In this document: positions 38,360-49,500 of the stretch, piece after piece
How the letters are laid out: each line of letters begins with the position of its first letter
Position numbering within the stretch: position 1 is the stretch's first letter
NCBI GenBank assembly: GCA_002840095.1
Contig: PGZL01000009.1
Span: forward strand, 80,529-144,528
Direction of reading: 5' to 3'
Origin: Gammaproteobacteria bacterium HGW-Gammaproteobacteria-1
Lineage (GTDB): Bacteria > Pseudomonadota > Gammaproteobacteria > Thiohalomonadales > Thiohalomonadaceae
DNA: 64,000 bases
Made by a program: the position numbers and the translations under genes
The notes under the pieces: model-generated
Told to the model about the DNA's origin: nothing
The model's database searches: none
Seen by the model: the letters and a program-made list of their open reading frames with translations, nothing else

Positions 38360-39106
38360 ATGCAGCCTGCCGCCGACAATTTGATGGCCCTCACCCGCCT
38401 GCGCGTGGTGCTGATCGAGACCAGCCACCCGGGCAACATCGGTGCCGCCGCCCGCGCCATGAAGGTGATGGGGTTGTCGCGCCTGTACCTGGTGCGGCCG
38501 CACCAGTTCCCCTGTGCCGAGGCCACCGCGCGCGCCTCCGGCGCCGATGATCTGCTCACCCGCGCCGTGGTGTGCGACAGCCTGGAAGAGGCCCTGGCCG
38601 ATTGTTCCCTGGTGCTGGGTGCGAGCGCGCGGCTGCGTTCGCTGCCCTGGCCGCTGTCCGATGCGCGCAGCGCGGCGCAGCGTGCCGCGGCGGGGGCGGC
38701 GGCCGGGCAGGAGGTGGCGCTGGTGTTCGGCCGCGAGCACTCCGGCCTCAGCAACGAGGAGCTGCAGCACTGTCACTACCTGCTGCACATTCCCGCCAAT
38801 CCCGACTTCAGCTCGCTCAACCTGGCGGCGGCGGTGCAGGTGGTGAGTTACGAACTGCGCATGGCCCTGCTCGGCGACGAGCCGCTGGCGCCCGACGAGG
38901 GCGACTACGCCAGCGCCGACGAGCTGGAGTCCTTCTATGCGCACCTGGAACAGACCCTCATCGCCGTGGGTTTTCTCGACCCCGCCAACCCGCGCCAGGT
39001 GATGCGCCGCCTGCGCCGGCTCTACAACCGCGCCCGCACCGAGCGCGTCGAACTCAACATCCTGCGCGGCATCCTCACCGAGACGCAGAAGCGGGTAAGG
39101 CGTTAG
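38360..39106 (+). CDS. trmJ: tRNA (cytidine/uridine-2'-O-)-methyltransferase TrmJ
   Basis: A 248-residue SPOUT-class enzyme that methylates the ribose of nucleotide 32 in certain tRNAs. The N-terminal SHPGNIGAAARAMKVMG, the knot-forming VFGREHSGLSNEEL and IPANPDFSSLNLAAAVQVV are clear, followed by the C-terminal extension ending LRGILTETQKRVRR that TrmJ carries. A start at M9 would also suit the family. It precedes cysE and the isc genes as in many relatives. Confidence 0.95.
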   Translation: MQPAADNLMALTRLRVVLIETSHPGNIGAAARAMKVMGLSRLYLVRPHQFPCAEATARASGADDLLTRAVVCDSLEEALADCSLVLGASARLRSLPWPLSDARSAAQRAAAGAAAGQEVALVFGREHSGLSNEELQHCHYLLHIPANPDFSSLNLAAAVQVVSYELRMALLGDEPLAPDEGDYASADELESFYAHLEQTLIAVGFLDPANPRQVMRRLRRLYNRARTERVELNILRGILTETQKRVRR

Positions 39107-39184
39107 CCGCTGTTATCCCACGGCTCCAGTGTGCGAGAATGAGGCCGAGACATTTAATCGGAAATCCCTGACGGCCTATCCCCT

Positions 39185-40012
39185 ATGTTCGACTCCTTAC
39201 GCGAGGACATCCGCTGCATCTTCGAGCGCGACCCGGCGGCGCGCAGCACGCTGGAGATACTCACCGCCTATCCCGGCCTGCATGCGGTGCTGGTGCACCG
39301 GCTCAGCCATCGCCTGTGGCACTGGGGCTGGAAATGGCTGGCGCGCATCCTGTCCCATTTCGCCCGCTGGCTCACCGGCATCGAGATTCATCCCGGCGCC
39401 ACCCTAGGCCGCCGCTTCTTCATCGACCACGGCATGGGCGTGGTCATCGGCGAGACGGCGGTGATCGGCGACGACTGCACCCTGTATCACGGTGTCACCC
39501 TGGGCGGCACCAGTTGGGACAAGGGCAAGCGCCATCCCACTCTGGAGGACAACGTGGTGGTGGGCGCCGGCGCCAAGGTGCTCGGTCCCATCACCATAGG
39601 CAATGGCGCGCGTATCGGCTCCAACGCCGTGGTGGTGAAGGACGTCCCGGCGGGGGCCACCGTGGTCGGCATACCGGGGCGGGTGGTCAGCCGCAAGGTG
39701 GACGAACACAGCGAGCGCCGCCGCGCCATCGCCGAGAAAATCGGCTTCGACGCCTACGGCACCACCCAGGACATGCCGGATCCGGTGGCCAACGCCATCA
39801 ACTGCATGCTGGACCACATCCACGCCATGGACAGCAAGATGGAGGAGATGTGCAAGGGGCTGAAGGCACTGGGGGCGGAGTTGGGGGATATCCCCGTGCC
39901 GCCCCTGGGATCGTGCGAAATCCGCGGCGCCGCAGAGCCGGCGGCCGGCTGCAAGAGCAGCGAGGAGTGCAGCGGATGCCCTGCGGAAAGAGTGGAAAAA
40001 AAAGTTGACTGA
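39185..40012 (+). CDS. cysE: Serine O-acetyltransferase with Cys-containing C-terminal tail
   Basis: A 275-residue CysE, which acetylates serine for cysteine synthesis. The helical N-terminal domain is followed by left-handed beta-helix hexapeptides ([47 protein letters not shown]). The catalytic part ends near residue 185; beyond it is a helical extension and a Cys-rich tail ([22 protein letters not shown]) absent from the standard short enzyme. It sits just ahead of iscR, so cysteine supply and cluster assembly are adjacent. The iscR promoter overlaps its stop codon. Confidence 0.93.
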   Translation: MFDSLREDIRCIFERDPAARSTLEILTAYPGLHAVLVHRLSHRLWHWGWKWLARILSHFARWLTGIEIHPGATLGRRFFIDHGMGVVIGETAVIGDDCTLYHGVTLGGTSWDKGKRHPTLEDNVVVGAGAKVLGPITIGNGARIGSNAVVVKDVPAGATVVGIPGRVVSRKVDEHSERRRAIAEKIGFDAYGTTQDMPDPVANAINCMLDHIHAMDSKMEEMCKGLKALGAELGDIPVPPLGSCEIRGAAEPAAGCKSSEECSGCPAERVEKKVD

Positions 40013-40033
40013 TTTGGTTGGTCTTGCTAAGTT
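40001..40033 (+). promoter_or_regulatory. iscR promoter with IscR-type operator
   Basis: TTGACT (40005-40010) and TAAGTT (40028-40033) are 17 bases apart. Bases 40001-40025 match the remembered type 1 IscR-box consensus at about 19 of 25 positions, overlapping the -35, as expected for autorepression by [2Fe-2S]-IscR. The match was made by eye. Confidence 0.6.
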
Positions 40034-40081
40034 ACGCGCTACCGACATCCACAACTTTACTGGGTCAATAGGGACAAGGCA

Positions 40082-40555
40082 ATGAGGCTGACTACGAAAG
40101 GCCGCTACGCGGTCACTGCAATGCTGGACCTGGCTCTCCATTATAAGGATGGCCCCATCACGCTGGCCGACATTTCCCAGCGCCAGGGTATCTCGCTTTC
40201 CTATCTGGAGCAGCTGTTTTCCAAACTGCGCAAGAACGGGCTGGTGGACTCCGCCCGCGGTCCCGGCGGCGGTTACCGCCTGAGCCGCGACGCCGCCGAG
40301 ATCTGCGTCGCCGACGTGATTACCGCGGTGGACGAGAAGGTCGACGCCATGCGCTGCAACGGCATGGGCAATTGCCACGAAGAGGGTCAGTGCCTGACCC
40401 ACGAACTGTGGTGCGACCTGAGCAACCAGATCTACTCCTTCCTGCAGGGGATCAGCCTGGCCAAGCTGGTGGCGCAGCACCACGAGCGCGACGGCGCCCC
40501 GCTTCACGAGCACAAGCCCGTGTCGCTGGCCGACAGGAAGGCGGTCGCCAACTAA
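40082..40555 (+). CDS. iscR: Iron-sulfur cluster regulator IscR
   Basis: A 157-residue Rrf2-family repressor. The winged helix starts [18 protein letters not shown]. The cluster ligands C92, C98, C104 and H107 fall at exactly the E. coli positions ([17 protein letters not shown]). With a [2Fe-2S] cluster it represses the isc genes; without it, it regulates other promoters. It is the first gene of the isc operon, and an IscR-like site overlaps its promoter. Confidence 0.97.
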   Translation: MRLTTKGRYAVTAMLDLALHYKDGPITLADISQRQGISLSYLEQLFSKLRKNGLVDSARGPGGGYRLSRDAAEICVADVITAVDEKVDAMRCNGMGNCHEEGQCLTHELWCDLSNQIYSFLQGISLAKLVAQHHERDGAPLHEHKPVSLADRKAVAN

Positions 40556-40583
40556 CTTAGGAGACGGTCGTTTCCGTAAGTCG

Positions 40584-41732
40584 GTGATCTATCTGGACCA
40601 CAATGCCACCACCCCGCTGGACGAGCGGGTGCTGGAGGCAATGCTCCCCTGGCTCAGGGGCAGCTATGGCAATCCCTCCAGTGTTCATGCACCGGGCCGC
40701 GCCGCACGCGCGGCGCTGGAGCGGGCGCGGGAGCAGGTGGCGGCACTGGCCGGTGCCCATCCCTCGCAGGTGGTATTCACCAGCGGCGGCACCGAAGCCA
40801 ACAATGCCGCCCTCAAGGGCGTGGCCGGCCGCCGGCCGGCGGCCCGTATCGCCGTCAGTGCCGTGGAGCATGCCTCGGTGCAGCAGCCGGCGGCCGCTCT
40901 GGCCCGCACGGGCTGGACGGTGGAAACCATTCCGGTGACGGACCAGGGAGAGGTGACGGCACAGACGGTTGCGTCGGTGCTGCGGGCGGATACGCGCCTG
41001 GTGTCGGTCATGATGGCCAATAACGAAACCGGCGTGGTGAACGACATTGCCGCCATTGCCGCCGTGGTGCGCGAGCGCGGCGCCTTGATGCACACCGATG
41101 CGGTGCAGGCGCTGGGCAAGCAGCCGGTTGATTTTTCGGCCGGCGGCGCCCACCTGATGAGTGTATCGGCGCACAAGCTGTACGGCCCCAAGGGCGTCGG
41201 TGCGCTGCTGGTGGACAAGGCCGTGGATCTGGAACCGTTGCTGCACGGCGGCGGACAGGAAAAGGGCCGCCGCGGCGGCACGGAAAACCTGGCCGGCATC
41301 GTCGGCTTCGGCAGGGCCGCGGAACTGGCGGGCGCCGGGATGGATACACGCCGGCTGAGGATGAATGCGTTGCGGCAGCGGCTGGAGCAGGGGCTGCGCG
41401 AGCGGGTGCCGCAGGCGGTGGTGTTTGCCGCCGGGGCGACGCGGCTGCCCAACACGGTTTTTCTGGCCCTGCCCGGCATTGACGGTGAGACGCTGCTGCT
41501 GGAGCTGGACCGGATGGGGCTGGCGCTGTCCAGCGGCGCCGCCTGCGGCAGCGGCTACAGCGAGCCGAGCCATGTATTGCAGGCGATGGGAGTGGCTCCG
41601 GAGATCGCCCGTTGCGCGGTGCGGGTCAGTCTCGGCGCCGGCAACACGGAACACGATGTGGATACCTTGATTGCCGCGCTGCAAACGCAGGCGGCCCGGC
41701 TGCAGACCCTGGCCGCCACGGCCTGGGACTGA
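40584..41732 (+). CDS. Second cysteine desulfurase, IscS/NifS family
   Basis: A 382-residue class V PLP enzyme that takes sulfur from cysteine. It begins [13 protein letters not shown] and has the PLP-lysine motif [12 protein letters not shown] and a catalytic-Cys loop SSGAACGSG. Both are intact, so it should be active. It is clearly distinct from the IscS encoded next: the loop reads AACGSG rather than SACTSA and the substrate region differs. It lies 28 bases after iscR, an extra enzyme not found in the E. coli operon. It may serve a different acceptor such as tRNA thiolation. The start is GTG, preceded by a weak ribosome site. Confidence 0.92.
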   Translation: MIYLDHNATTPLDERVLEAMLPWLRGSYGNPSSVHAPGRAARAALERAREQVAALAGAHPSQVVFTSGGTEANNAALKGVAGRRPAARIAVSAVEHASVQQPAAALARTGWTVETIPVTDQGEVTAQTVASVLRADTRLVSVMMANNETGVVNDIAAIAAVVRERGALMHTDAVQALGKQPVDFSAGGAHLMSVSAHKLYGPKGVGALLVDKAVDLEPLLHGGGQEKGRRGGTENLAGIVGFGRAAELAGAGMDTRRLRMNALRQRLEQGLRERVPQAVVFAAGATRLPNTVFLALPGIDGETLLLELDRMGLALSSGAACGSGYSEPSHVLQAMGVAPEIARCAVRVSLGAGNTEHDVDTLIAALQTQAARLQTLAATAWD

Positions 41733-41760
41733 TGCCAGTGCGAGAGGAATGGAGCGACTG

Positions 41761-42978
41761 ATGAGCAAACCGATCTATCTGGATTACGCCGCCACCACCC
41801 CGGTCGACCCGCGGGTGGCGGAAAAGATGTGCAGCTATCTGACCCTGGACAGCGGCCTGTTCGGCAACCCTGCCTCCCGTTCCCACGTCTTCGGTTGGGA
41901 AGCGGAGCAGGCGGTGGAGGAGGCGCGCAAGCAGGTGGCCGCCCTGGTCAACTGCGACCCCAAGGAGATCGTCTGGACCTCCGGCGCCACCGAGTCCGAC
42001 AACCTGGCCATCAAGGGCGTGGCCCAGTTCTACGCCAAGAAGGGCAAGCACATCATCACCAGCAAGACCGAACACAAGGCGGTGCTGGACACCTGCCGCC
42101 ATCTGGAGCGCGACGGCTACGAGGTGACCTACCTGCAGCCCGAGAGCAACGGCATGATCGACCTGGCCAAGCTGGAAGCGGCCATCCGTCCCGACACCAT
42201 CCTGGTGTCCATCATGCACGTGAACAACGAAATCGGCGTCATTCAGGACATTGCCGCCATCGGCGAGATGACCCGCGCCCGCGGCATCCTGTTCCATGTG
42301 GACGCGGCGCAGAGCCCGGGCAAGGCGCCCATCGACCTGGACAAGATGAAGGTCGACCTGATGTCCTTCTCCGCCCACAAATGCTACGGCCCCAAGGGCA
42401 TCGGCGCGCTGTACGTGCGGCGCAAGCCGCGCGTGCGCATCGAGGCGCAGATGCACGGCGGCGGCCATGAGCGCGGCATGCGCTCCGGCACCCTGCCGAC
42501 CCACCAGATCGTCGGCATGGGCGAGGCCTTCCGTATCGCCCGCGAGGAAATGGCGCAGGAGAACGAGCGCATCCGCATGCTGCGCGAGCGCCTGCTCAAG
42601 GGTGTGCAGGACATCGAAGAGGTGTACGTCAACGGCGATATGGAACACCGCGTGCCGCACAACCTCAACATCAGCTTCAACTACGTCGAAGGCGAGTCGC
42701 TGATGATGGCCCTGCGCGACCTGGCGGTGTCCTCCGGCTCGGCCTGCACCTCGGCCAGCCTGGAGCCGTCCTACGTGCTGCGCGCCATCGGCCGCCCGGA
42801 TGAACTGGCCCACAGCTCGATCCGCTTCTCCATCGGCCGTTTCACCACCGAGCAGGACATCGACCGTACCGTGGAGCTGATCCACCAGAAGATTTCCAAG
42901 CTGCGCGAGCTGTCCCCGCTGTGGGACATGTACAAGGAGGGCATCGACCTCTCCACCGTGCAGTGGTCGGCGCACTAA
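41761..42978 (+). CDS. iscS: Cysteine desulfurase IscS
   Basis: A 405-residue IscS. It begins [18 protein letters not shown], has the PLP lysine in [15 protein letters not shown] and catalytic Cys in [15 protein letters not shown], and ends [21 protein letters not shown], the conserved IscU-docking C-terminus. It delivers persulfide sulfur to IscU and other acceptors. The ATG at 41761 is preferred over upstream in-frame starts that overlap the preceding gene. A diverged GAGTTTC-family element separates it from iscU. Confidence 0.97.
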   Translation: MSKPIYLDYAATTPVDPRVAEKMCSYLTLDSGLFGNPASRSHVFGWEAEQAVEEARKQVAALVNCDPKEIVWTSGATESDNLAIKGVAQFYAKKGKHIITSKTEHKAVLDTCRHLERDGYEVTYLQPESNGMIDLAKLEAAIRPDTILVSIMHVNNEIGVIQDIAAIGEMTRARGILFHVDAAQSPGKAPIDLDKMKVDLMSFSAHKCYGPKGIGALYVRRKPRVRIEAQMHGGGHERGMRSGTLPTHQIVGMGEAFRIAREEMAQENERIRMLRERLLKGVQDIEEVYVNGDMEHRVPHNLNISFNYVEGESLMMALRDLAVSSGSACTSASLEPSYVLRAIGRPDELAHSSIRFSIGRFTTEQDIDRTVELIHQKISKLRELSPLWDMYKEGIDLSTVQWSAH

Positions 42979-42988
42979 TTTTGTAAGT

Positions 42989-43034
42989 TGCCGGATTCGG
43001 GTTTAAAGTTCGAAACCCGAGGCTCGAAACTGGT
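42989..43034. repeat. Short palindrome related to the GAGTTTC family
   Basis: TTCGGGTTTAAAGTTCGAAACCCGA is a near-perfect inverted repeat, given here only as its arms TCGGGTTT and AAACCCGA, followed by GGCTCGAAAC. It fills the iscS-iscU gap. Confidence 0.75.
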
Positions 43035-43049
43035 ATTGGGGAATTTGAC

Positions 43050-43436
43050 ATGGCATACAGCGACAAGGTCATTGAGCACTACGAGAATCCGCGCAACGTC
43101 GGCGCCATGGACAAGGACGCGCCCGACGTCGGTACCGGCATGGTCGGCGCCCCGGCCTGCGGCGACGTGATGCGGTTGCAGATCAAGGTCAGCGCCGAAG
43201 GCGTCATCGAGGACGCCAAGTTCAAGACCTACGGCTGCGGTTCCGCCATCGCCTCCAGCTCGCTGGTGACCGAATGGATGAAGGGCAAGACCCTGGATCA
43301 GGCGCTGGAGATCAAGAACAGCCAGATCGCCGAGGAACTGGCCCTGCCGCCGGTGAAGATCCATTGTTCGGTGCTGGCCGAGGATGCCATCAAGGCCGCC
43401 ATCGAAGACTACAAAACCAAGCAGTCCCGGGCGTAA
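43050..43436 (+). CDS. iscU: Iron-sulfur cluster scaffold IscU
   Basis: A 128-residue scaffold on which [2Fe-2S] clusters are built. The three ligand Cys fall at the standard positions C37 (GAPACGDV), C63 (YGCGSA) and C106 (KIHCSV). The HscA recognition motif LPPVK is at 99-103. It receives sulfur from IscS and passes the cluster on with help from HscA/HscB. Confidence 0.98.
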   Translation: MAYSDKVIEHYENPRNVGAMDKDAPDVGTGMVGAPACGDVMRLQIKVSAEGVIEDAKFKTYGCGSAIASSSLVTEWMKGKTLDQALEIKNSQIAEELALPPVKIHCSVLAEDAIKAAIEDYKTKQSRA

Positions 43437-43454
43437 CCCGCAAGGAGTCCTCCC

Positions 43455-43778
43455 ATGGCCGTTACCATCACCGAAGCCGCTGCCCGTCACGTACAGAAGT
43501 TCCTCACCAATCGTGGCAAGGGTGTCGGCATCCGCCTGGGCGTGAAGCCCTCCGGCTGTTCCGGCATGTCCTATGTGCTCGAATTCGTCGATGAGCTGCA
43601 GGCCGACGACCAGGTGTTCGAGGGCCACGGCGTGAAGGTCATCATCGATCCCAAGAGCCTGCTCTATCTTGACGGCACCGAGCTGGACTTCACCCGCGAG
43701 GGCCTGAACGAAGGCTTCCGCTTCAACAATCCCAACGTCAAGGATGCCTGCGGCTGCGGCGAAAGCTTCAACGTTTGA
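43455..43778 (+). CDS. iscA: A-type iron-sulfur carrier IscA
   Basis: A 107-residue A-type carrier with the three conserved Cys at C35 (PSGCSGMSY), C99 and C101 (ACGCGESF), matching the E. coli enzyme. It carries iron or clusters to apo-proteins, particularly [4Fe-4S] targets. It is 18 bases downstream of iscU with AAGGAG before the ATG. A palindrome follows before hscB. Confidence 0.98.
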   Translation: MAVTITEAAARHVQKFLTNRGKGVGIRLGVKPSGCSGMSYVLEFVDELQADDQVFEGHGVKVIIDPKSLLYLDGTELDFTREGLNEGFRFNNPNVKDACGCGESFNV

Positions 43779-43801
43779 GGCGTCTCACGGGACGGAAGAC
43801 A

Positions 43802-43875
43802 AACCACGGCGAGCACGGGGTACACGGAGCAGGATGCAATGATGGAACTCCGTGTCCTGCGTGAATTCCGTGGTT
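43802..43875. repeat. Palindrome, family G, in the iscA-hscB gap
   Basis: The left arm AACCACGGCGAGCACGGGG and right arm TCCTGCGTGAATTCCGTGGTT are imperfect inverted complements with an inner TACACGGA / TCCGTGT pair. This is the only copy in the window. Confidence 0.8.
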
Positions 43876-43895
43876 AATTTTTTCCAGGGGCGGCG

Positions 43896-44429
43896 ATGAG
43901 CGAAAACTATTTCCAGCTGTTCGGACTGCCGGTTGGCTTCGAAGTGGACGCCGAGGCCCTGGCCCTGCGCTATCGCGATCTGCAACGTGCCGCCCATCCC
44001 GATCGCTATGCCGGCGCCTCCGAGCGCGAGCGGCTGCTGTCGGTGCAGCAGGCCTCGCTGATCAACGAAGCCTACAGCACCCTGAAAGACTCGCTGGCCC
44101 GTGCCCGCTACCTGCTGGAACTCAACGGCATCACCCTGTCCGACACCGACACCCGCATGGACCCCATGTTCCTGATGGAGCAGATGGAGCTGCGCGAGGC
44201 ACTGGATGCCGCACCGGCCGCCGCCGACCCATTCGCCGCCCTGGCCAAGGTGCGCAATGCGGCCGAGGCCACCGAGCGGCAACTGGTCGAGGAACTGGCC
44301 GCATTATTCCAGCGCGGTGAGGCGGAGGCGCTGCAACAGGCCCCGGAGCGGCTGCGCAAGCTGCAATTCATGCGCAAGCTGCTGGATGAAGTGGACGAGC
44401 GTGAGGGCGACCTCGCGCATAACATCTAA
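43896..44429 (+). CDS. hscB: Co-chaperone HscB
   Basis: A 177-residue J-domain protein. The N-terminal J domain has the HPDR motif at about 34-37 (QRAAHPDRYAG), and the C-terminal three-helix region binds IscU. It stimulates HscA ATPase and brings it the IscU-cluster complex. Its start is preceded by CAGGGGCGG close to the right arm of the palindrome. Confidence 0.97.
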   Translation: MSENYFQLFGLPVGFEVDAEALALRYRDLQRAAHPDRYAGASERERLLSVQQASLINEAYSTLKDSLARARYLLELNGITLSDTDTRMDPMFLMEQMELREALDAAPAAADPFAALAKVRNAAEATERQLVEELAALFQRGEAEALQQAPERLRKLQFMRKLLDEVDEREGDLAHNI

Positions 44430-44434
44430 GAGTT

Positions 44435-44510
44435 AGTCCGCGAATGAACACAAATGGACGCGAATATGGTGATGCGATGATTTGCGTTTATTGGCGTGCA
44501 TTTGCGGACT
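44435..44510. repeat. Palindrome, family A, in the hscB-hscA gap
   Basis: AGTCCGCGAATGAACAC at the left is inverted in GTGCATTTGCGGACT at the right. A run of eight T follows at 44513. The family also occurs at 2346-2448. Confidence 0.85.
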
Positions 44511-44548
44511 GGTTTTTTTTGCGCCGGTAAGGCGAAACGGAACAAGTC

Positions 44549-46420
<1,872 letters not shown>

Positions 46421-46437
46421 GTCAGGAAACACTAGCC

Positions 46438-46776
46438 ATGCCACAAATCATCATTCTGCCGCACGAGGAACTCTGCCCGGACGGCGCCGTCATCGAGGCC
46501 CAGCCGGGCATGACCGTCTGTGACGCCGCCCTGGCCCACGGCATCGAGATCGAGCACGCCTGCGAGAAGTCCTGCGCCTGCACCACCTGCCACGTCTACG
46601 TGCGCGAAGGCGGCGCCTCCCTCAATGCCGCCGAGGAACTGGAGGAGGACATGCTGGACAAGGCCTGGGGCCTGGAGCCGGACTCGCGCCTGTCCTGCCA
46701 GGCGGTGGTGGGCGATACCGACCTGGTGGTGGAAATCCCCAAGTACACCATCAACATGGTGTCGGAGAAGCACTAA
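46438..46776 (+). CDS. fdx: [2Fe-2S] ferredoxin of the Isc system
   Basis: A 112-residue adrenodoxin-type ferredoxin. Ligands are C42, C48, C51 and C87 in ACEKSCACTTCHVYV and RLSCQAVV, with an additional C46 as in the E. coli protein. It supplies electrons for cluster assembly on IscU. The ATG at 46438 follows an AGGAA site; seven residues of a longer frame would overlap that ribosome site. Confidence 0.97.
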   Translation: MPQIIILPHEELCPDGAVIEAQPGMTVCDAALAHGIEIEHACEKSCACTTCHVYVREGGASLNAAEELEEDMLDKAWGLEPDSRLSCQAVVGDTDLVVEIPKYTINMVSEKH

Positions 46777-46781
46777 GGCAG

Positions 46782-46876
46782 AGGAAAGATACAAGTTACA
46801 GGAGCAAAGGGAGTGTGTTCGCTGCGCTCACGCCTTTGACTTGTATCTTTTCTCTTTCCTCTTGTATCTGTTTTCC
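46782..46876. repeat. Palindrome, family F-like, in the fdx-iscX gap
   Basis: AGGAAAGATACAAGTTACA at 46782-46800 is inverted in GACTTGTATCTTTTC and CTCTTTCCT at 46839-46860, with a further CTTGTATCTG copy after it. It resembles the queA-tgt element in its ACAAGTT core. Confidence 0.8.
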
Positions 46877-46887
46877 GGAGGAAAACC

Positions 46888-47082
46888 ATGAATTGGACCG
46901 ATACCCTGGATATCGCCATTGCCCTGGATGAGGCCCATCCGGACGTCGACCCGCAGTGGGTGCGTTTTACCGATCTGCATGGCTGGGTCTGCGCTTTGGC
47001 GGAGTTCGACGACGATCCTGAAGGTTCCACCGAGAAGATCCTGGAGGCCATCCAGATGGCCTGGATCGACGAGCGGGATTAA
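46888..47082 (+). CDS. iscX: Fe-S assembly accessory protein IscX
   Basis: A 64-residue acidic protein that matches IscX/YfhJ (DEAHPDVDPQWVRFTDL, ILEAIQMAWIDERD). It binds IscS and modulates cluster assembly, perhaps as an iron sensor or donor. GGAGG lies eight bases before the ATG. It is the last gene of the isc operon, which has the full gammaproteobacterial order plus one extra desulfurase. Confidence 0.97.
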   Translation: MNWTDTLDIAIALDEAHPDVDPQWVRFTDLHGWVCALAEFDDDPEGSTEKILEAIQMAWIDERD

Positions 47083-47119
47083 CCTTCCCCGGTGCCAGTC
47101 TGTGCTGGAACGGCCCCCC

Positions 47120-47143
47120 AAGCCCGCGTATAATCGCGGGTTT
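47120..47143 (+). promoter_or_regulatory. Hairpin with TATAAT loop upstream of ndk
   Basis: AAGCCCGCG and CGCGGGTTT form a nine-base stem around a TATAAT loop. The loop is a perfect -10 hexamer for ndk, while the hairpin with its short T run could weakly end the isc transcript. No good -35 is visible. Confidence 0.45.
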
Positions 47144-47195
47144 AGCGCATTTAACCCCCCTTAATTTATTGGTTTGTAACGGAGATTCAGAGTAG

Positions 47196-47627
47196 ATGGC
47201 CATCGAACGCACCATTTCCATCATCAAGCCCGACGCCGTGGCCAAGAACGTCATCGGCGAGATCTACGCCCGCTTCGAGAAGGCCGGCCTGAAGATCGTC
47301 GCCGCCAAGATGCTGCACCTGTCCCAGGAACAGGCCGAAGGTTTCTACGCCGTGCACAAGGCACGCCCCTTCTTCAAGGACCTGGTGGCCTTCATGACCT
47401 CCGGCCCGGTGATGGTGCAGGTGCTGGAAGGCGAGAACGCCATTGCCAAGAACCGCGAGGTGATGGGCGCCACCAACCCGAAGGATGCGGCCCCCGGCAC
47501 CATCCGCGCCGACTTCGCCGTCTCCATCGACGAGAACGCGGTGCACGGCTCCGACGGTCCGGATACCGCCCAGGCCGAAATCGCCTACTTCTTCAAGCCC
47601 GAGGAGATCTGCCCGCGCACCCGTTAA
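47196..47627 (+). CDS. ndk: Nucleoside diphosphate kinase
   Basis: A 143-residue Ndk that equilibrates nucleoside di- and triphosphates. It begins [18 protein letters not shown] and ends with the active-site region [20 protein letters not shown], which contains the phosphohistidine. Length and sequence are standard. It links the isc operon to rlmN, as in many gammaproteobacteria. Confidence 0.98.
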   Translation: MAIERTISIIKPDAVAKNVIGEIYARFEKAGLKIVAAKMLHLSQEQAEGFYAVHKARPFFKDLVAFMTSGPVMVQVLEGENAIAKNREVMGATNPKDAAPGTIRADFAVSIDENAVHGSDGPDTAQAEIAYFFKPEEICPRTR

Positions 47628-47659
47628 GGGACGCGGCGCGGCCTGGGAGGCGACAGCCT

Positions 47660-48754
47660 ATGAAGACCAATCTGCTGGATCTGAACCGGCAGGACATGGA
47701 GGCCTTCTTCACCTCGTTGGGTGAGAAGGCCTTTCGTGCTTCTCAGGTCATGAAGTGGATATACCATCATGGCGTCGACGACTTCGACGCCATGAGCAAT
47801 TTGAGCAAGGTGCTGCGCGACCGCATGACCGAGCAGGCCGAGGTGCGGCTGCCCGAGGTGGCGGTGGACATGCCCTCGCGCGACGGCGCCCGCAAGTGGA
47901 TGCTGCGCCTGGCCGACGGCAACTCCATCGAGATGGTGTACATCCCGGAGAAGGACCGCTCCACCCTGTGCGTCTCCTCCCAGGTGGGCTGCGCCCTCAA
48001 CTGCTCCTTCTGTTCCACCGCCCAGCAGGGCTACAACCGCAACCTGACCACCGCCGAAATCATCGGTCAGGTGGTGCTGGCCACGCGCCTCATCGGCCTG
48101 CCGCAGAACAAGGGCGAGCGGGTGATCACCAACGTGGTGCTGATGGGCATGGGCGAGCCCCTGCTCAATTTCGACAACGTGGTGAAGGCGATGGAGTTGA
48201 TGCAGGACGACTACGCCTTCGGCATCTCCAAGCGTCGCGTCACCGTCAGCACCGCCGGCGTGGTGCCGGCCATCGACGAATTGCGCGCGGCCATCGACGT
48301 CAGCCTGGCGGTGTCGCTGCACGCGCCCGATGACGCGCTGCGCAACGAACTGGTGCCCATCAACCGCAAGTATCCCATCGCCGAATTGCTGGCCGCCTGC
48401 CGCCGCTATTGCGCCGGCGTGCCGCACCGCCGTATCACCTTCGAATACGCCATGCTGGAAGGCGTAAACGATACGCCGGAACATGCCCGCGCCCTGCTCA
48501 AGGTGCTGCGCGGCACGCCGTCCAAGGTCAACCTGATTCCGTTTAATCCCTTCCCCGGCACGGCCTACCGCCGCTCCAGTCTCGAAGTGATCAACCGCTT
48601 CCGCGATATCCTGATGGAAGGCAACCTGATGACCGTTACGCGCAAGACGCGCGGCGACGACATCGCCGCCGCCTGCGGCCAGCTGGTGGGGGAGGTGCAG
48701 GACCGTACCCGCCGCAGTCAAAAGACCGTCACCTTGCAAAGGATCGCCTCATGA
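47660..48754 (+). CDS. rlmN: Dual-specificity 23S rRNA/tRNA adenine C2-methyltransferase
   Basis: A 364-residue radical-SAM enzyme that methylates A2503 of 23S rRNA and A37 of several tRNAs. The [4Fe-4S] motif CxxxCxxC is in [14 protein letters not shown]. The C-terminal acceptor Cys is in [19 protein letters not shown] is the expected second motif. It overlaps pilW by four bases (ATGA). Confidence 0.98.
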   Translation: MKTNLLDLNRQDMEAFFTSLGEKAFRASQVMKWIYHHGVDDFDAMSNLSKVLRDRMTEQAEVRLPEVAVDMPSRDGARKWMLRLADGNSIEMVYIPEKDRSTLCVSSQVGCALNCSFCSTAQQGYNRNLTTAEIIGQVVLATRLIGLPQNKGERVITNVVLMGMGEPLLNFDNVVKAMELMQDDYAFGISKRRVTVSTAGVVPAIDELRAAIDVSLAVSLHAPDDALRNELVPINRKYPIAELLAACRRYCAGVPHRRITFEYAMLEGVNDTPEHARALLKVLRGTPSKVNLIPFNPFPGTAYRRSSLEVINRFRDILMEGNLMTVTRKTRGDDIAAACGQLVGEVQDRTRRSQKTVTLQRIAS

Positions 48755-49500
48755 TACGTCTGCGCAGCTTCACCGTTTTTCTTGCCCTGGCCCTGCTGGG
48801 CGGTTGTGCCAGTACGTCCGAACGCGAAACCACCGACCCGAAGAAGGCGGCGGAACTCAATTCGGAACTGGGCCTGCGCTACATGGTGCAGGGCAAAAAT
48901 GAACAGGCCATGGAGAAGCTGCTCAAGGCCGTGGAATACGACTCGCGTTCGGTCAACGCCCACCACTATATCGCCGAGTTGTACCGCCGCCTGGACCGCA
49001 AGGACAAGGCAGCGGAGCATTTCAGCCGCGCTGCCTCGCTGGCACCGGATGATTCCGCCATCCAGAACAATTACGGCATCTTCCTGTGCAGCGAGCAGCG
49101 TTATGACGACGGCGAGGAACGCCTGTTGCAGGCGCTGAACAATCCGGTCTGGCCGGGGCGCGATCAGGCCTATGAAAACCTCGGCCAGTGCATGCTGGAC
49201 AAGGGCGACCCGGTCAAGGCGGAGCGGTATTTCCGCGAAGCGCTCAAGGTGAATGGGAATCTGGCCAAGTCGCTGCTGGCGATGGCGGACATTTCCCTGC
49301 AGCAGAAGAATTTCATTTCCGCCCGCGCCTTCCTGCAACGCTATTCGGTGCTGGCCCCGCACACGGCCCACAGCCTGTGGCTGGGGATCCAGATCGAACG
49401 CGAGTTGGGTGATCGCAATGCGCTGTCCAGCTACGGCATGTCGCTGCGCAACAATTTCCCCACGGCGGAAGAAACCCAGCTCTACCTGAAGTCCAAATGA
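48751..49500 (+). CDS. pilW: Type IV pilus biogenesis lipoprotein PilW/PilF
   Basis: A 249-residue TPR lipoprotein. The signal peptide ends in the lipobox LLGGC, and the first residue after the Cys is not Asp, consistent with outer-membrane sorting. At least five TPR-like repeats follow (for example [20 protein letters not shown] and [13 protein letters not shown]). PilF/PilW assists assembly of the PilQ secretin. Position between rlmN and rodZ is typical. Confidence 0.94.
   Translation: MIRLRSFTVFLALALLGGCASTSERETTDPKKAAELNSELGLRYMVQGKNEQAMEKLLKAVEYDSRSVNAHHYIAELYRRLDRKDKAAEHFSRAASLAPDDSAIQNNYGIFLCSEQRYDDGEERLLQALNNPVWPGRDQAYENLGQCMLDKGDPVKAERYFREALKVNGNLAKSLLAMADISLQQKNFISARAFLQRYSVLAPHTAHSLWLGIQIERELGDRNALSSYGMSLRNNFPTAEETQLYLKSK

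Noticed and set aside
40584..42978. The two desulfurase genes as one gene broken by a frameshift
   Set aside because: Each is full length with its own PLP lysine and catalytic Cys, and the sequences differ throughout.
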